Source: Amphiplicatus metriothermophilus (GTDB taxonomy: Bacteria; Pseudomonadota; Alphaproteobacteria; Caulobacterales; Parvularculaceae). Taken from it: a DNA stretch of 64,000 nucleotides. Of the stretch, positions 53,185-61,355 are shown piece after piece (position 1 is the first letter of the stretch; each line of letters starts with the position of its first letter). The notes below the pieces were generated by a model that was not told the origin of the DNA, ran no database searches, and saw only the letters and a program-made list of their open reading frames with translations. Made by a program: the position numbers and the translations under genes. Location: assembly GCF_900199215.1 (NCBI RefSeq), contig NZ_FZQA01000001.1:895313-959312 (forward strand), given 5' to 3'.

Positions 53185-53787
53185 TCAGGCAACAGCTCCG
53201 GCCAGTTTACGCACCGCCTTGTGACGCGGACAGCGCAGCTCGTGGTCGTTGACCATGCCGACGGCCTGCATGAAGGCGTAGACGATGACGGGGCCGCAGA
53301 ACTTGAAGCCGAGGCGCTTGAGCTCTTTCGACATGGCCTCGCTTTCAGGCGTCTTCGTCGGCGCGTCCCTGTAATCCTTCAGCCTGTTGACGATGGGCTC
53401 GCCGCCGACGAAATCCCAGAGCAGGCCGGAAAATCCGTCGCCGCGTTTTTCCATCACGTCGAGAAAGGCGCGGGCGTTGCCGACGGCGGCTTCGATCTTC
53501 GTCCTTGAACGGATGATGCCGTCGTCCTTCAGAAGGCGCTCGATCTTCTTCGGCGTGTAGCGGGCGATCTTCTCCGGGTCGAAGCCGTCGAAGGCGCGGC
53601 GGAAATTCTCTCGCTTGTAGAGAATCGTCCGCCAGGAAAGGCCGGCTTGAAAGCCGTCGAGCACGAGCTTTTCAAAAAGAGCCCGATCGTCGCGTTCGGG
53701 TACGCCCCATTCCTCGTCGTGATAGCGCCGGTAAAGCGCGTCGCCGGGGGGCGCCCATGGGCAGGGAAGCTCGTTCGTCGAAGTCAT
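53185..53787 (-). CDS. tag: DNA-3-methyladenine glycosylase I
   Basis: 200 aa. It excises 3-methyladenine from alkylated DNA. Zinc ligands of Tag are present: Cys9 (ELPCPWAPPGDALYRRYHDEEWGVP, with His23) at the N-terminus and His/Cys in NDHELRCPRH near the end. The aromatic-recognition region is FEKLVLDGFQAGLSWRTILYKRENFRRAFDGFDPEKIARY, and the late segment LGFKFCGPVIVYAFMQAVGMVNDH is highly conserved. It is followed upstream by ygfZ on the same strand with a 21-bp gap, so the two may be co-transcribed. Confidence 0.96.
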   Translation of the reverse strand: MTSTNELPCPWAPPGDALYRRYHDEEWGVPERDDRALFEKLVLDGFQAGLSWRTILYKRENFRRAFDGFDPEKIARYTPKKIERLLKDDGIIRSRTKIEAAVGNARAFLDVMEKRGDGFSGLLWDFVGGEPIVNRLKDYRDAPTKTPESEAMSKELKRLGFKFCGPVIVYAFMQAVGMVNDHELRCPRHKAVRKLAGAVA

Positions 53788-53808
53788 AAGGGTCTCCGCG
53801 TTCGGGCC

Positions 53809-54657
53809 TCAGCCCTGCTGAAGCCAATCGGGAAAACGGATTTCGACCGGACGGCCCTCTACGCCCAGGGGCTCGCCCGCAGCGCGGGCAGCAGCGAGCC
53901 TGTCGAGGCGAATGAGAGCCAGGCCGGCGCCGTCGGCGGCGGACAGCATCTCGCCGATCGCGCTTCCGCCGCCGGTCACAGGCGCGCCCTTCGCCGGCGG
54001 CGGCCCGTCGAAAAAAACCTGCAACGTCCGTTTGCGGACCTCTCCCTTGCGCTTCATCCGGCTCGAGACCTCCTGACCGACGAAGCAGCCCTTCTTGTAG
54101 CTGACGCCGTTGAGAGCGTCATAGCCGACGTCGAGCAGGAACAGCTCCTCCGGGCCGAAGTCGCGGTCGAACTCGGGAACGCCGCGGGCCAGGCGATGGC
54201 GGTCATAGGCGGCCTCGTCCTGCGCTTCCGGCCCCAGCGCTTCTGCGAGCGCCGCCTTCGGGCCGATGAGGCGGGCGCCGAGCGTCGGCAGGCGCGGATC
54301 GGCGAAGCGGCGTACGCCCTCCGGCGCGGGGCCGGTCTCGCCGTTCCAGACGGCGCCGACGGCCCAGCCGTCGAGCGGCTCGATCGTCGCCCTGGCGCGC
54401 AGCCGGTAAAGGCTGAGCCGCTTGACGAGCGACCCGGCGGCCGCGGCGGCGACGTCGAGCAGGACTCCGTCCTGCTCGCCCAGCAGGATGAAATCGGCGA
54501 GGATCTTGCCCTGCGGCGTCAGCAGCGCCGCAAAGGCCGCCGCGTCGGGGGCGAGGCCCGCCACGTCCTGCGTGACCACATTGCTCAGAAAGGGCCGCGC
54601 GTCCGGGCCGGCGACGCGGATGACGGCGCGGGAGGATAGAAGGGCGGCGTCGGTCAT
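53809..54657 (-). CDS. ygfZ: Folate-dependent Fe-S protein repair factor YgfZ
   Basis: 282 aa from ATG 54657 (MTDAALLSSRAVIRVAGPDARPFLSNVVTQDV); the frame continues to 55962 but only as antisense to pyrC. A GcvT-like folate-binding fold with the YgfZ signature KGCFVGQEVSSRMKRKG (functional Cys). These proteins support [4Fe-4S] enzymes under oxidative stress. LTPQGKILADFILL is another family motif. It lies upstream of tag on the minus strand and is divergent from pyrC, with a 135-bp GC-rich gap. Confidence 0.93.
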   Translation of the reverse strand: MTDAALLSSRAVIRVAGPDARPFLSNVVTQDVAGLAPDAAAFAALLTPQGKILADFILLGEQDGVLLDVAAAAAGSLVKRLSLYRLRARATIEPLDGWAVGAVWNGETGPAPEGVRRFADPRLPTLGARLIGPKAALAEALGPEAQDEAAYDRHRLARGVPEFDRDFGPEELFLLDVGYDALNGVSYKKGCFVGQEVSSRMKRKGEVRKRTLQVFFDGPPPAKGAPVTGGGSAIGEMLSAADGAGLALIRLDRLAAARAAGEPLGVEGRPVEIRFPDWLQQG

Positions 54658-54792
54658 GGCCGGTGATGTAGGCGCTCCCGGCGGCGGGGAAAAGACGCAT
54701 CCCGCGCCGGCCTGCAGCGCGCGCCGGCGCGGGGGCTGGGAATGACCGCCGTCGGCCGCTATGAGAGCGGGGGGATACGGGAAGCCTGACGC

Positions 54793-56136
54793 ATGGTGAA
54801 AACATTCGATCTGCTCCTCAAGAACGGGATCGTCGTCAATCATGACGGGGCCGGCCCCCGCGACGTCGGCGTGACGGCCGGGCGCATCGTCGAGATCGGC
54901 GCGCTTTCCAGCGCCGACGCCGGCGAGGTCGTCGATTGTGCGGGCCTGCACGTCCTGCCGGGGGTCATCGACAGCCAGGTCCATTTCCGCGAGCCCGGCG
55001 CGACGCATAAGGAGGATCTCGAAACGGGAAGCCGCGCCGCGGTGCTGGGCGGCGTCGTCGCCGTCTTCGAGATGCCCAACACCAGTCCGCTCACCACCAC
55101 CGCAGAGGCGATCGGGGACAAGCTCGCCCGCGCGCGCGGGCGGATGTTCTGCGACCATGCCTTTTACGTCGGCGCCACCCATGAGAACGCCCGCGCGCTC
55201 GCCGAACTTGAGCTTCTGCCGGGCGTGTCGGGCGTGAAGATCTTCATGGGCGCCTCGACCGGCGATCTCCTGGTGCCGGACGACGAGGGCGTGCGCGAGG
55301 TGCTGCGCCATGGCCGCCGGCGCGTGGCGATTCACTCCGAGGACGAATCGATCCTGCGCGAAGCGAAGGCGCGCGCGCGGGCGGGCGACTGGACCTCGCA
55401 TCCCGACGCGCGCCCGCCCGAAGCGGCCGTCGCCTCGACCAAGCGCCTGCTGAGGCTCGCGCGCGAGACCGGCCGACGCATTCATGTGCTGCATGTGTCG
55501 ACGGCGGAGGAAATTCCGCTTCTCGCCGCCGCCAAGGACATCGCCACGGCCGAGGCGACGCCGCAGCACCTGACCCTCGCCGCGCCGGACTGCTACGAGC
55601 GATTGCAAGGCTTCGCGCAGATGAACCCGCCCGTGCGCGACGGCGTCCACCGCGCCGGGCTCTGGCGAGGCGTGGCGCAAGGCGTGATCGACGTGATCGG
55701 CTCCGACCATGCGCCCCATACGCGCGCGGAGAAGGAAAAGCCCTATCCCGCCTCGCCTTCGGGGATGCCGGGCGTGCAGACCCTCCTGCCCCTGATGCTC
55801 GATCACGTCGCGCAAGGCCGTCTCACCCTCGCCCGGCTCGTCGATCTCGTCTGCCATGGGCCCCAGCGAGTTTTCGGGATCGCCGGCAAGGGCCGCCTCG
55901 CCGTCGGCTATGACGCGGACTTCACCATCGTCGATCTCAAGGCGCGCCATACGATCGCCCATGCCGAGCAGGCGACGAAATGCGGCTGGACGCCGTTCGA
56001 CGGCGTGACCGTGACCGGCTGGCCGGTCGGGACGATCATCCGGGGGCGGCGCGTGATGTGGGAGGGCGAGATCCTCGGCGCGCCGGCCGGCGCGCCCGTG
56101 CGCTTTCAGGAGACGCTGGGCCCCGCGCCCGCCTAA
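54793..56136 (+). CDS. pyrC: Dihydroorotase (class I, alphaproteobacterial type)
   Basis: 447 aa. It closes carbamoyl-aspartate to dihydroorotate. Amidohydrolase features: PGVIDSQVHFREPGATHKEDLETGSRAAVLGGVVAVFEMPNTSPLTT at the N-terminus, GVKIFMGASTG (carboxylated Lys), AIHSEDE, IHVLHVSTAEE and GSDHAPHTRAEKEKPYPASPSGMPGVQTLLP (metal Asp). The metal motif normally H-x-H is Gln62-Val-His64 here (DSQVHFREPG), so one His is replaced; this Gln form recurs in alphaproteobacterial PyrC. The gene stands between ygfZ (divergent) and gtrA. pyrD is 36 kb upstream. Identity as active dihydroorotase rests on family likeness. Confidence 0.9.
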   Translation: MVKTFDLLLKNGIVVNHDGAGPRDVGVTAGRIVEIGALSSADAGEVVDCAGLHVLPGVIDSQVHFREPGATHKEDLETGSRAAVLGGVVAVFEMPNTSPLTTTAEAIGDKLARARGRMFCDHAFYVGATHENARALAELELLPGVSGVKIFMGASTGDLLVPDDEGVREVLRHGRRRVAIHSEDESILREAKARARAGDWTSHPDARPPEAAVASTKRLLRLARETGRRIHVLHVSTAEEIPLLAAAKDIATAEATPQHLTLAAPDCYERLQGFAQMNPPVRDGVHRAGLWRGVAQGVIDVIGSDHAPHTRAEKEKPYPASPSGMPGVQTLLPLMLDHVAQGRLTLARLVDLVCHGPQRVFGIAGKGRLAVGYDADFTIVDLKARHTIAHAEQATKCGWTPFDGVTVTGWPVGTIIRGRRVMWEGEILGAPAGAPVRFQETLGPAPA

Positions 56137-56208
56137 ACGCGGCGTTCAGATCCTCATGCCAGCATCCAAGGACGGAGCCGGGGCGTTCCCGGCGCGCGAG
56201 GACGAGCG

Positions 56209-56658
56209 ATGAACAGATCGGCCGCCCGCTCCCTCTTCAAGACGCCGCACGCCCGGCGCATGGCGCGCTTCGGCGCGGTGGGCGTGTTCAACACCGTCAC
56301 CGACGCGAGCGTCTATGCGGGGCTCGTGGCGCTGGGCGCGCCGCCGCTGCTCGCCAACGCCGTCGGCTTCCTCTGCGCGAACATCCAGAGCTATGCGGTC
56401 AACGCCCATGTGACCTTTCGCGGCGCGGACGGGCGCGTCCGCCTGTCGCCCGGCGGCTATGCGAAGTTCGCGCTCGGCCATTCCCTCTCGCTCGTCCTGT
56501 CGAGCGTCATCATCTTCCTGACGGCCGGCTCGCTCGGGCCTTATCTTGCGAAGGGGCTCGCCATCGCCTGCAACTTTCTCGTCAATTACTGGGTGAGCGC
56601 GCGGTTCGTTTTCGCCGACACCGCCGAACGGTCCCGCAAGGCTTCGGACGCGCCGTAA
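56209..56658 (+). CDS. GtrA family membrane protein
   Basis: 149 aa with four membrane spans (ARFGAVGVFNTVTDASVYAGLVALG, PLLANAVGFLCANIQSYAVNAHVTF, YAKFALGHSLSLVLSSVIIFLTAG, ...LAIACNFLVNYWVSARFVF). The end NFLVNYWVSARFVFAD is the GtrA hallmark. GtrA-type proteins are thought to flip polyprenyl-linked sugars for O-antigen glucosylation or arabinogalactan. It fits the polysaccharide genes at the right end of the window, although it is 2.5 kb away and in its own unit closed by a terminator. Confidence 0.92.
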   Translation: MNRSAARSLFKTPHARRMARFGAVGVFNTVTDASVYAGLVALGAPPLLANAVGFLCANIQSYAVNAHVTFRGADGRVRLSPGGYAKFALGHSLSLVLSSVIIFLTAGSLGPYLAKGLAIACNFLVNYWVSARFVFADTAERSRKASDAP

Positions 56659-56678
56659 ACGGAAGGAGCCGGAAAGCG

Positions 56679-56710
56679 AAAGGGAGAAGGCGTCCGCCTT
56701 CTCCCCTTTG
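56679..56710. terminator. Bidirectional terminator between gtrA and rpmA
   Basis: Stem GGGAGAAGGC (56682-56691)/GCCTTCTCCC (56696-56705), 4-nt loop, flanked by AAA on one side and TTT on the other so that each strand ends in a short U run. It serves the convergent gtrA and rpmA genes. Confidence 0.8.
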
Positions 56711-56739
56711 CAATCGGAAACGGAACGACGCTCGCGCGT

Positions 56740-56991
56740 CTATTCCGGCTGAATCGAAACCACGTTGCGCCCGAAACGCTTGGAGAACGCCACCCGTCCG
56801 CCGGTCAGCGCGAACAGCGTGTGGTCCTTGCCCATGCCGACGTTGACGCCGGGATGGAACTTGGTGCCGCGCTGGCGCACGAGGATGTTGCCCGGCGCGA
56901 CGATCTCGCCGCCGAACTTCTTCACGCCGAGGCGCCGGCCTATGGAATCGCGCCCGTTCCTGGACGAGCCGCCAGCCTTTTTATGAGCCAT
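56740..56991 (-). CDS. rpmA: 50S ribosomal protein L27
   Basis: 83 aa. The conserved start [29 protein letters not shown] reaches the peptidyl-transferase centre; [30 protein letters not shown] completes the barrel. No N-terminal cleaved extension, as usual outside Firmicutes. Follows rplU by 28 bp, the standard rplU-rpmA order. A GAAAGGAG Shine-Dalgarno lies upstream (GGAGACCGACC before the ATG). Confidence 0.98.
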   Translation of the reverse strand: MAHKKAGGSSRNGRDSIGRRLGVKKFGGEIVAPGNILVRQRGTKFHPGVNVGMGKDHTLFALTGGRVAFSKRFGRNVVSIQPE

Positions 56992-57019
56992 GGTCGGTCT
57001 CCTTTAATCCGTATCTTGA

Positions 57020-57676
57020 CTATTCATTGGACTCGCCTTCGGCGCGCTCGCGGTCGGTCTTCGCGCGCGGCGGCTTGCCGGCGACGAGCTCCCTGGCCTG
57101 CGCCGCCCACTCGTCGCGCTGGGCGCGCCCGTGCAGCTCCAGCGCTTCGTCCATCTTGGCGATCTCTTCTTCGCTCATCGCCGCGATCTGCTTGAGGGAC
57201 GTGATCCCGTAGCCTTCGAGCTTTTCTTTCAGCTTCGGCCCCACGCCGCCGATCAGCGACACGTCGTCCTTGAAATCGGCCGCCGGGGCTTCCGCTTTCG
57301 CCTTGGATTCCGTCTTGGGCTTGGCCGCCTTCTTCGCCGCGGCCTTCTTCGCCGGCCTGGCGCCGTCGGTCAGAATGTCGGTCACGCGCAGCACGGTCAG
57401 ATGCTGGCGGTGGCCTTTGGTGCGCCGGTAATTCTTGCGGCGGCGCTTCTTGAAGACGATGATCTTCTTCGCGCGGGTCTGCTCGACGATCTCGCCGGCC
57501 ACGGCCGCGCCCTCCACGAAGGGCGCGCCGATCTTCACCTCGGCGCCGTCGCCGATCATCAGCACTTCATCGAGGGTGACGACGTCGCCCGCCTCGCCCG
57601 GCAGGCGCTCGATCCGGATCACGTCATCCTTGGCGACGCGATATTGCTTGCCGCCGGTCTTGACGACTGCGTACAT
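57020..57676 (-). CDS. rplU: 50S ribosomal protein L21 with a C-terminal HhH extension
   Basis: 218 aa, about twice the normal length of L21 (about 103). Residues 1-103 are canonical ([33 protein letters not shown] ... [26 protein letters not shown]). Then comes a Lys/Ala-rich linker ([24 protein letters not shown]) and a domain of about 70 residues: [39 protein letters not shown], a helix-hairpin-helix pattern known from DNA/RNA-binding proteins and from the tails of some alphaproteobacterial L21 and NADH dehydrogenase subunits. The tail might contact rRNA or DNA. It is the first gene of rplU-rpmA. Confidence 0.96.
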   Translation of the reverse strand: MYAVVKTGGKQYRVAKDDVIRIERLPGEAGDVVTLDEVLMIGDGAEVKIGAPFVEGAAVAGEIVEQTRAKKIIVFKKRRRKNYRRTKGHRQHLTVLRVTDILTDGARPAKKAAAKKAAKPKTESKAKAEAPAADFKDDVSLIGGVGPKLKEKLEGYGITSLKQIAAMSEEEIAKMDEALELHGRAQRDEWAAQARELVAGKPPRAKTDRERAEGESNE

Positions 57677-57759
57677 GGTTCCGACTCCGCTGGCGCGCCT
57701 TCGCGCCCGTGTCCTTTTTGGCCCCGGTTTCTGCCGCCCGGTTGTCGAACAAGGCGCGC

Positions 57760-57788
57760 TCCCTAGCCCGCCGGGCCGCGCCCGTCAA
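57760..57788 (-). promoter_or_regulatory. Candidate rplU-rpmA promoter
   Basis: On the minus strand TTGACG (57788-57783), 17-bp spacer, TAGGGA (57765-57760). It lies about 85 bp before rplU. The -35 matches housekeeping consensus; the -10 is weak. Confidence 0.35.
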
Positions 57789-57806
57789 GCCGCCGTAGAG
57801 CCGGCC

Positions 57807-58688
57807 TCAGGCCCCGCCGCGCAGGATGCGCCCGGCCACCGCGTCCAGTTTCGCGATCATCTCTGGGGAGCGCGCCTCGGGCGGGGTGATGACGGCATGA
57901 TCGAGCACGGTCTCGATCCCGAGCGGGGAGGGGGTCCGCACGGGGCCGAGATCGCGGGTCAGCCGGTCGAGCAGCCGGCGCGCCGCCGCGGCGTTGGCCT
58001 TGAGGACCGCCAGCACGTCCCCGACCTCCACGGCCTTGTCGGTCTCGCGCCAGCAGTCATAGTCGGTGACCATCGCGACGCTGGCGTAGGGCAGCTCCGC
58101 CTCGCGCGCGAGTCGGACTTCCGGCATGTTGGTCATGCCGATCACGTCGCAGCCCCAGGCCCGGTAAAGACGGGATTCGGCGCGGGTGGAGAATTGCGGC
58201 CCGTCGATGCACACGTAAGTTCCCCGGTCGGCGAAAGGAACGCCGACGGCGCGGCAGGCCTGCGCGAGGGCTCCGCGCAGGCCCGGACAGACCGGCTCGG
58301 CCAGAGAGACATGGGCGACGAAACCCGGCCCGAAAAAGGATTTCTCCCGTCCGCTCGTGCGGTCGACGAACTGATCGACCAGCACGAACGTTCCCGGCGG
58401 CAGGTCCTCGCGCAGCGAACCGCAGGCCGAGAGCGAGACGACGTCGCTCGCGCCGGCGCGTTTGAGGGCGTCGATATTCGCCCGATAGTTGATCGCTCCC
58501 GGCGTCAACCGGTGGCCGACCCCGTGCCGGGCGAGGAAAATCACCCTGACGCCGTTGAGCCGGCCCCGGACGAGCGCGTCGGAGGGCGCGCCCCAGGGCG
58601 TGTCGAAATCGAGACGCTCGACATCATCGAGATCCTCGATCGCATAAACGCCCGATCCGCCGATGACGCCGAGAACCCGTTCCGTCAT
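57807..58688 (-). CDS. mtnP: S-methyl-5'-thioadenosine phosphorylase
   Basis: 293 aa. It phosphorolyses methylthioadenosine, a by-product of polyamine and quorum-signal synthesis. PNP-family hallmarks: VLGVIGGSGVYAIEDL, phosphate-binding RHGVGHRLTPGAINYRANIDALKRAG, SACGSLREDLPPGTFVLVDQF, CIDGPQFSTRAESRLYRAWGCDVIGMTNMPEVRLAREAELPYASVAMVTDYDCWRE. The GMTN stretch with Asp in TDYDCW gives the 6-aminopurine pocket typical of MTAP. It is unlinked to other salvage genes, upstream of rplU on the same strand with a 130-bp gap that holds the ribosomal promoter. Confidence 0.94.
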   Translation of the reverse strand: MTERVLGVIGGSGVYAIEDLDDVERLDFDTPWGAPSDALVRGRLNGVRVIFLARHGVGHRLTPGAINYRANIDALKRAGASDVVSLSACGSLREDLPPGTFVLVDQFVDRTSGREKSFFGPGFVAHVSLAEPVCPGLRGALAQACRAVGVPFADRGTYVCIDGPQFSTRAESRLYRAWGCDVIGMTNMPEVRLAREAELPYASVAMVTDYDCWRETDKAVEVGDVLAVLKANAAAARRLLDRLTRDLGPVRTPSPLGIETVLDHAVITPPEARSPEMIAKLDAVAGRILRGGA

Positions 58689-58811
58689 GATCCGCCTCTT
58701 TCTTGCCGCCGTTCGGGGCCGTTCGCCGCGCGATCCCGCTTAAGGGCAGGGGCGCAGGCCGCCCGCCAGTCTGATTTTCACCGTTCGGCGCGGCTTTCCA
58801 ATTCACGAAAA

Positions 58812-58840
58812 CGGGGATGAAACGTGAATAGTTATCCCCG
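58812..58840. repeat. Inverted repeat upstream of the GT2 gene
   Basis: CGGGGAT (58812-58818) and ATCCCCG (58834-58840), spacer 15 bp AT-rich. A candidate operator in the 5' region of the polysaccharide genes; the binder is unknown. Confidence 0.4.
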
Positions 58841-58892
58841 CCCTTCGCAGCCGGCTTATGATCGCGCGCGAGACGGATCGGAAGGAGAAGCG

Positions 58893-59114
58893 ATGAGCGT
58901 CGAACGAAACGGCCATGCCGCCCTGAAGCGTCGAATCGCGCGATTCGCGCCGCGCCGAATCGTTCGAAATCAGGCTGGAGCTCCCGCGGGGCCTAGTCGA
59001 GGCGCATTTCGACCTGTTGCGATTCGCACGATTCGCCCGGCGCCCGCCCCCTTTCGGGGGAATCGCCGACGGGCGGAAAAAGCCCGCGCGCTGGTAAGGG
59101 CTCGCCGGTCATGA
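58893..59114 (+). CDS. Doubtful 73-aa basic ORF or leader preceding GT2
   Basis: ATG 58893 follows a strong Shine-Dalgarno (GGAAGGAG, 5 nt before), and its TGA overlaps the GT2 ATG by ATGA, both features of a coupled gene. But the product is very Arg/Ala/Pro-rich with no fold pattern (ALKRRIARFAPRRIVRN and similar), and the stretch 58933-59034 is a repetitive GANTC-rich sequence. It may be a translated leader that couples GT2 expression, or non-coding. I recognise no family. Confidence 0.3.
   Translation: MSVERNGHAALKRRIARFAPRRIVRNQAGAPAGPSRGAFRPVAIRTIRPAPAPFRGNRRRAEKARALVRARRS
58933..59034. repeat. Cluster of five GANTC (CcrM-type) sites upstream of GT2
   Basis: GAATC at 58933 and 58957, GATTC at 58942, 59021 and 59030, most embedded in CGAATCG/CGATTCG. 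GANTC is the target of the cell-cycle methyltransferase CcrM of alphaproteobacteria. Five in about 100 bp is far above the expectation for GC-rich sequence. Confidence 0.6.
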
Positions 59115-60163
59115 CTGCGCCCGCCGCAACCGTTCTGATCGTCAACTACGATTCGGGCGACCGGCTCGCAAAGTGCCTGGCGCATCTCGAACGCCAGACG
59201 CGCCGGGACTTCGAGACGATCGTCGTCGACAATCAGTCGACGGACGGCTCGCAGGCGGCGGCGCGGCGCGCGGGCGTCGTGCTGATCGAGGCCGGCGCCA
59301 ATCTCGGCTTCGCCGCGGCGAACAATCTCGGCGCCAAGCGGGCGCGCGGCGAATGGCTCGTCTTCCTCAACCCCGACGCCTATCCCGCGCCCGACTGGTT
59401 CGAGAAGCTGATGGAAGGCGCGGCGCGCTATCCGTGGGCGGACGCCTTCGGCTCGGCCCAGCTCGATGCGGCCGATCCGGGCCGCATCGACGGCGCCGGC
59501 GACGTCTTTCACGTGCTCGGCGTTCCCTATCGCGGTCATTTCGGCTGGCCGGCGGAAAAGCTGCCTGCGGACGGGGAGTGCTTCGCGCCCTGCGCGGCGG
59601 CGGCGATGTATCGGCGCACGCGCTTCGACGCGCTCGGCGGGTTCGACGAGTCTTTCTTCTGCTATGGCGAAGACGTCGATCTCGGCTTTCGCCTGCGGCT
59701 CGCGGGCGGGCGCTGCGTGCAGCTCTCGCACGCGCGCGTGCTGCATGAGGGGTCAGGAGTGACTGGCCGGCGCAGCGACTTCACCGTCTATCACGGCAAC
59801 CGCAACCGCATCTGGACGACTTACAAGAACATGCCGGGCGCGCTGTACTGGCCGCTCATGCCGTTACGGATCGCGGCCGACCTTTGCTTTCTTGCGCGCG
59901 CCTACTCGGTCGGGACCGGGCCGAGCTACGCCCGCGCCCTGCGCGACGGCTATGGCGGCCTCGCCGCGCTCAAGGAGAAACGCCGCGCGATCCAGAAGGC
60001 CCGGCGCGTTTCCGCCTTCGCGCTCGCCCGGATGCTCGTCTGGTCCCCGGTCCGAATGCTCCGGCGCGAAGGAGCGCTGCGCCCTTTGCGCGCGGCGATA
60101 GGGCGGCATGAATCTGGAACGGCGAATCCGCTTCCCGAGCGGAGCCGGGCGAAAGCGCCATGA
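59111..60163 (+). CDS. Glycosyltransferase family 2 (WbbL-like)
   Basis: 350 aa. GT-A fold: VLIVNYDSGDRLAKCLAHLERQTRRDFETIVVDNQSTDGS (nucleotide-binding start), GANLGFAAANNLGAKRARGEWLVFLNPDAYPAPDWFEKL with the Asp-x-Asp-like NPDA metal motif, then GGFDESFFCYGEDVDLGFRLRLAGGRCVQLSHARVLHEGSG, the ED of the catalytic region. This set is found in rhamnosyl- and related transferases that add sugars to polysaccharide precursors. The C-terminal 90 residues are basic helices for membrane contact. It precedes rfbB-rfbD-rfbA, so transfer of dTDP-rhamnose is a good guess. Confidence 0.93.
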   Translation: MTAPAATVLIVNYDSGDRLAKCLAHLERQTRRDFETIVVDNQSTDGSQAAARRAGVVLIEAGANLGFAAANNLGAKRARGEWLVFLNPDAYPAPDWFEKLMEGAARYPWADAFGSAQLDAADPGRIDGAGDVFHVLGVPYRGHFGWPAEKLPADGECFAPCAAAAMYRRTRFDALGGFDESFFCYGEDVDLGFRLRLAGGRCVQLSHARVLHEGSGVTGRRSDFTVYHGNRNRIWTTYKNMPGALYWPLMPLRIAADLCFLARAYSVGTGPSYARALRDGYGGLAALKEKRRAIQKARRVSAFALARMLVWSPVRMLRREGALRPLRAAIGRHESGTANPLPERSRAKAP

Positions 60164-60269
60164 TCCGGGCTGACGTCATGGAACGGGCGAGAGGGTCGGG
60201 TTGGCCTGCCGGCTGGGCTATTGTAAAGCCGGTGCGGCTGTTCGGCGCCCGAAATCGAAGAGGGGATTT

Positions 60270-61352
60270 GTGAGATTACTCGTAACAGGCGGCGCAGGGT
60301 TCATCGGCTCGGCGGTGACGCGCCAGGCCGTCGCCGCCGGCCATGACGTGCTGGTGGTCGACAAGCTCACCTATGCGGCCAATCTCGACAATCTGGCGCC
60401 GGTCGCCGGATCGAACCGCTATCGCTTCGAGCAGGCCGACATCGCCGACGGCGCGCGCATGCGCGCCCTGCTGGCCGATTTCCGGCCCGACGCCGTGATG
60501 AATCTTGCGGCCGAAAGCCATGTGGACCGGTCCATCGACGGGCCGGCCGACTTCATCGAGACCAACATCGTGGGAACCTTCCGCCTCCTGGAAGCGGCGC
60601 GCGACTATGTCGCCGCGGGCGAGGCTCCGTCGGGTTTCCGCTTTCATCACATCTCCACCGACGAGGTGTTCGGCAGCCTCGGGCCCGACGACGGCGCGTT
60701 CGTCGAGACCTCGCCCTATCAGCCGAACTCTCCCTATTCGGCCTCCAAGGCCGCCTCCGACATGCTGGCGCGGGCCTGGGGCGAGACCTATCGCCTGCCG
60801 GTCGTCGTCTCGAACTGCTCGAACAATTACGGGCCGTATCAGTTTCCCGAAAAGCTCATTCCCGTCGTCATTCTCTCCGCGCTCGCCGGCAAGCCGATCC
60901 CGGTCTACGGCAGGGGCGAGAACGTGCGCGACTGGCTTTATGTAGAGGACCACGCCGACGCCCTCCTGCTGATCGCGCAGAACGGCGTTCCGGGCGAGAC
61001 CTATAATGTCGGCGGACGGGCCGAGCGGCGGAACATCGATCTCGTGCGCGCGATCTGCCGGCTGCTCGACGCGCGCCGGCCCGACGGCGCGCCCAAGGGC
61101 GGTCATGAAAGCCTCATCGAGTTCGTGGAAGACCGGCCGGGCCACGATCTGCGCTATGCGGTGGACTGCGCCAAGATCGAGCGCGCGCTCGGCTGGCGTC
61201 CGGCGACGGGCCTCGATGAAGGCCTTGCGCGCACGGTCGACTGGTATCTCGCCAATGAGGAATGGGTCGAGCGCATCCGTGCGCGCGGCTTCGACGGCGC
61301 CCGGCTGGGGCTCGGCGGGGCGCGCAAGGCGGCCGCGCCGACGGCGGGCTGA
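60270..61352 (+). CDS. rfbB: dTDP-glucose 4,6-dehydratase
   Basis: 360 aa from GTG 60270 ([19 protein letters not shown]), with AAGAGGGG 5 nt upstream. An earlier start at 60201 would add a poor N-terminus. Second step of dTDP-rhamnose synthesis. SDR-family motifs: G-G-A-G-F-I-G (7-13), [45 protein letters not shown] with the Thr-Asp-Glu catalytic set, and Tyr-x3-Lys in [27 protein letters not shown] and YNVGG complete the extended-SDR fold. rfbD follows 3 bp later. It carries an extra C-terminal tail of about 20 residues ([14 protein letters not shown]). Confidence 0.96.
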   Translation: MRLLVTGGAGFIGSAVTRQAVAAGHDVLVVDKLTYAANLDNLAPVAGSNRYRFEQADIADGARMRALLADFRPDAVMNLAAESHVDRSIDGPADFIETNIVGTFRLLEAARDYVAAGEAPSGFRFHHISTDEVFGSLGPDDGAFVETSPYQPNSPYSASKAASDMLARAWGETYRLPVVVSNCSNNYGPYQFPEKLIPVVILSALAGKPIPVYGRGENVRDWLYVEDHADALLLIAQNGVPGETYNVGGRAERRNIDLVRAICRLLDARRPDGAPKGGHESLIEFVEDRPGHDLRYAVDCAKIERALGWRPATGLDEGLARTVDWYLANEEWVERIRARGFDGARLGLGGARKAAAPTAG

Positions 61353-61355
61353 GCC

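Noticed and set aside
58831..58840. GTTATCCCCG as a DnaA box
   Set aside because: It fails the TTATNCACA consensus in the last positions and is part of an ordinary inverted repeat; no other origin features are present.
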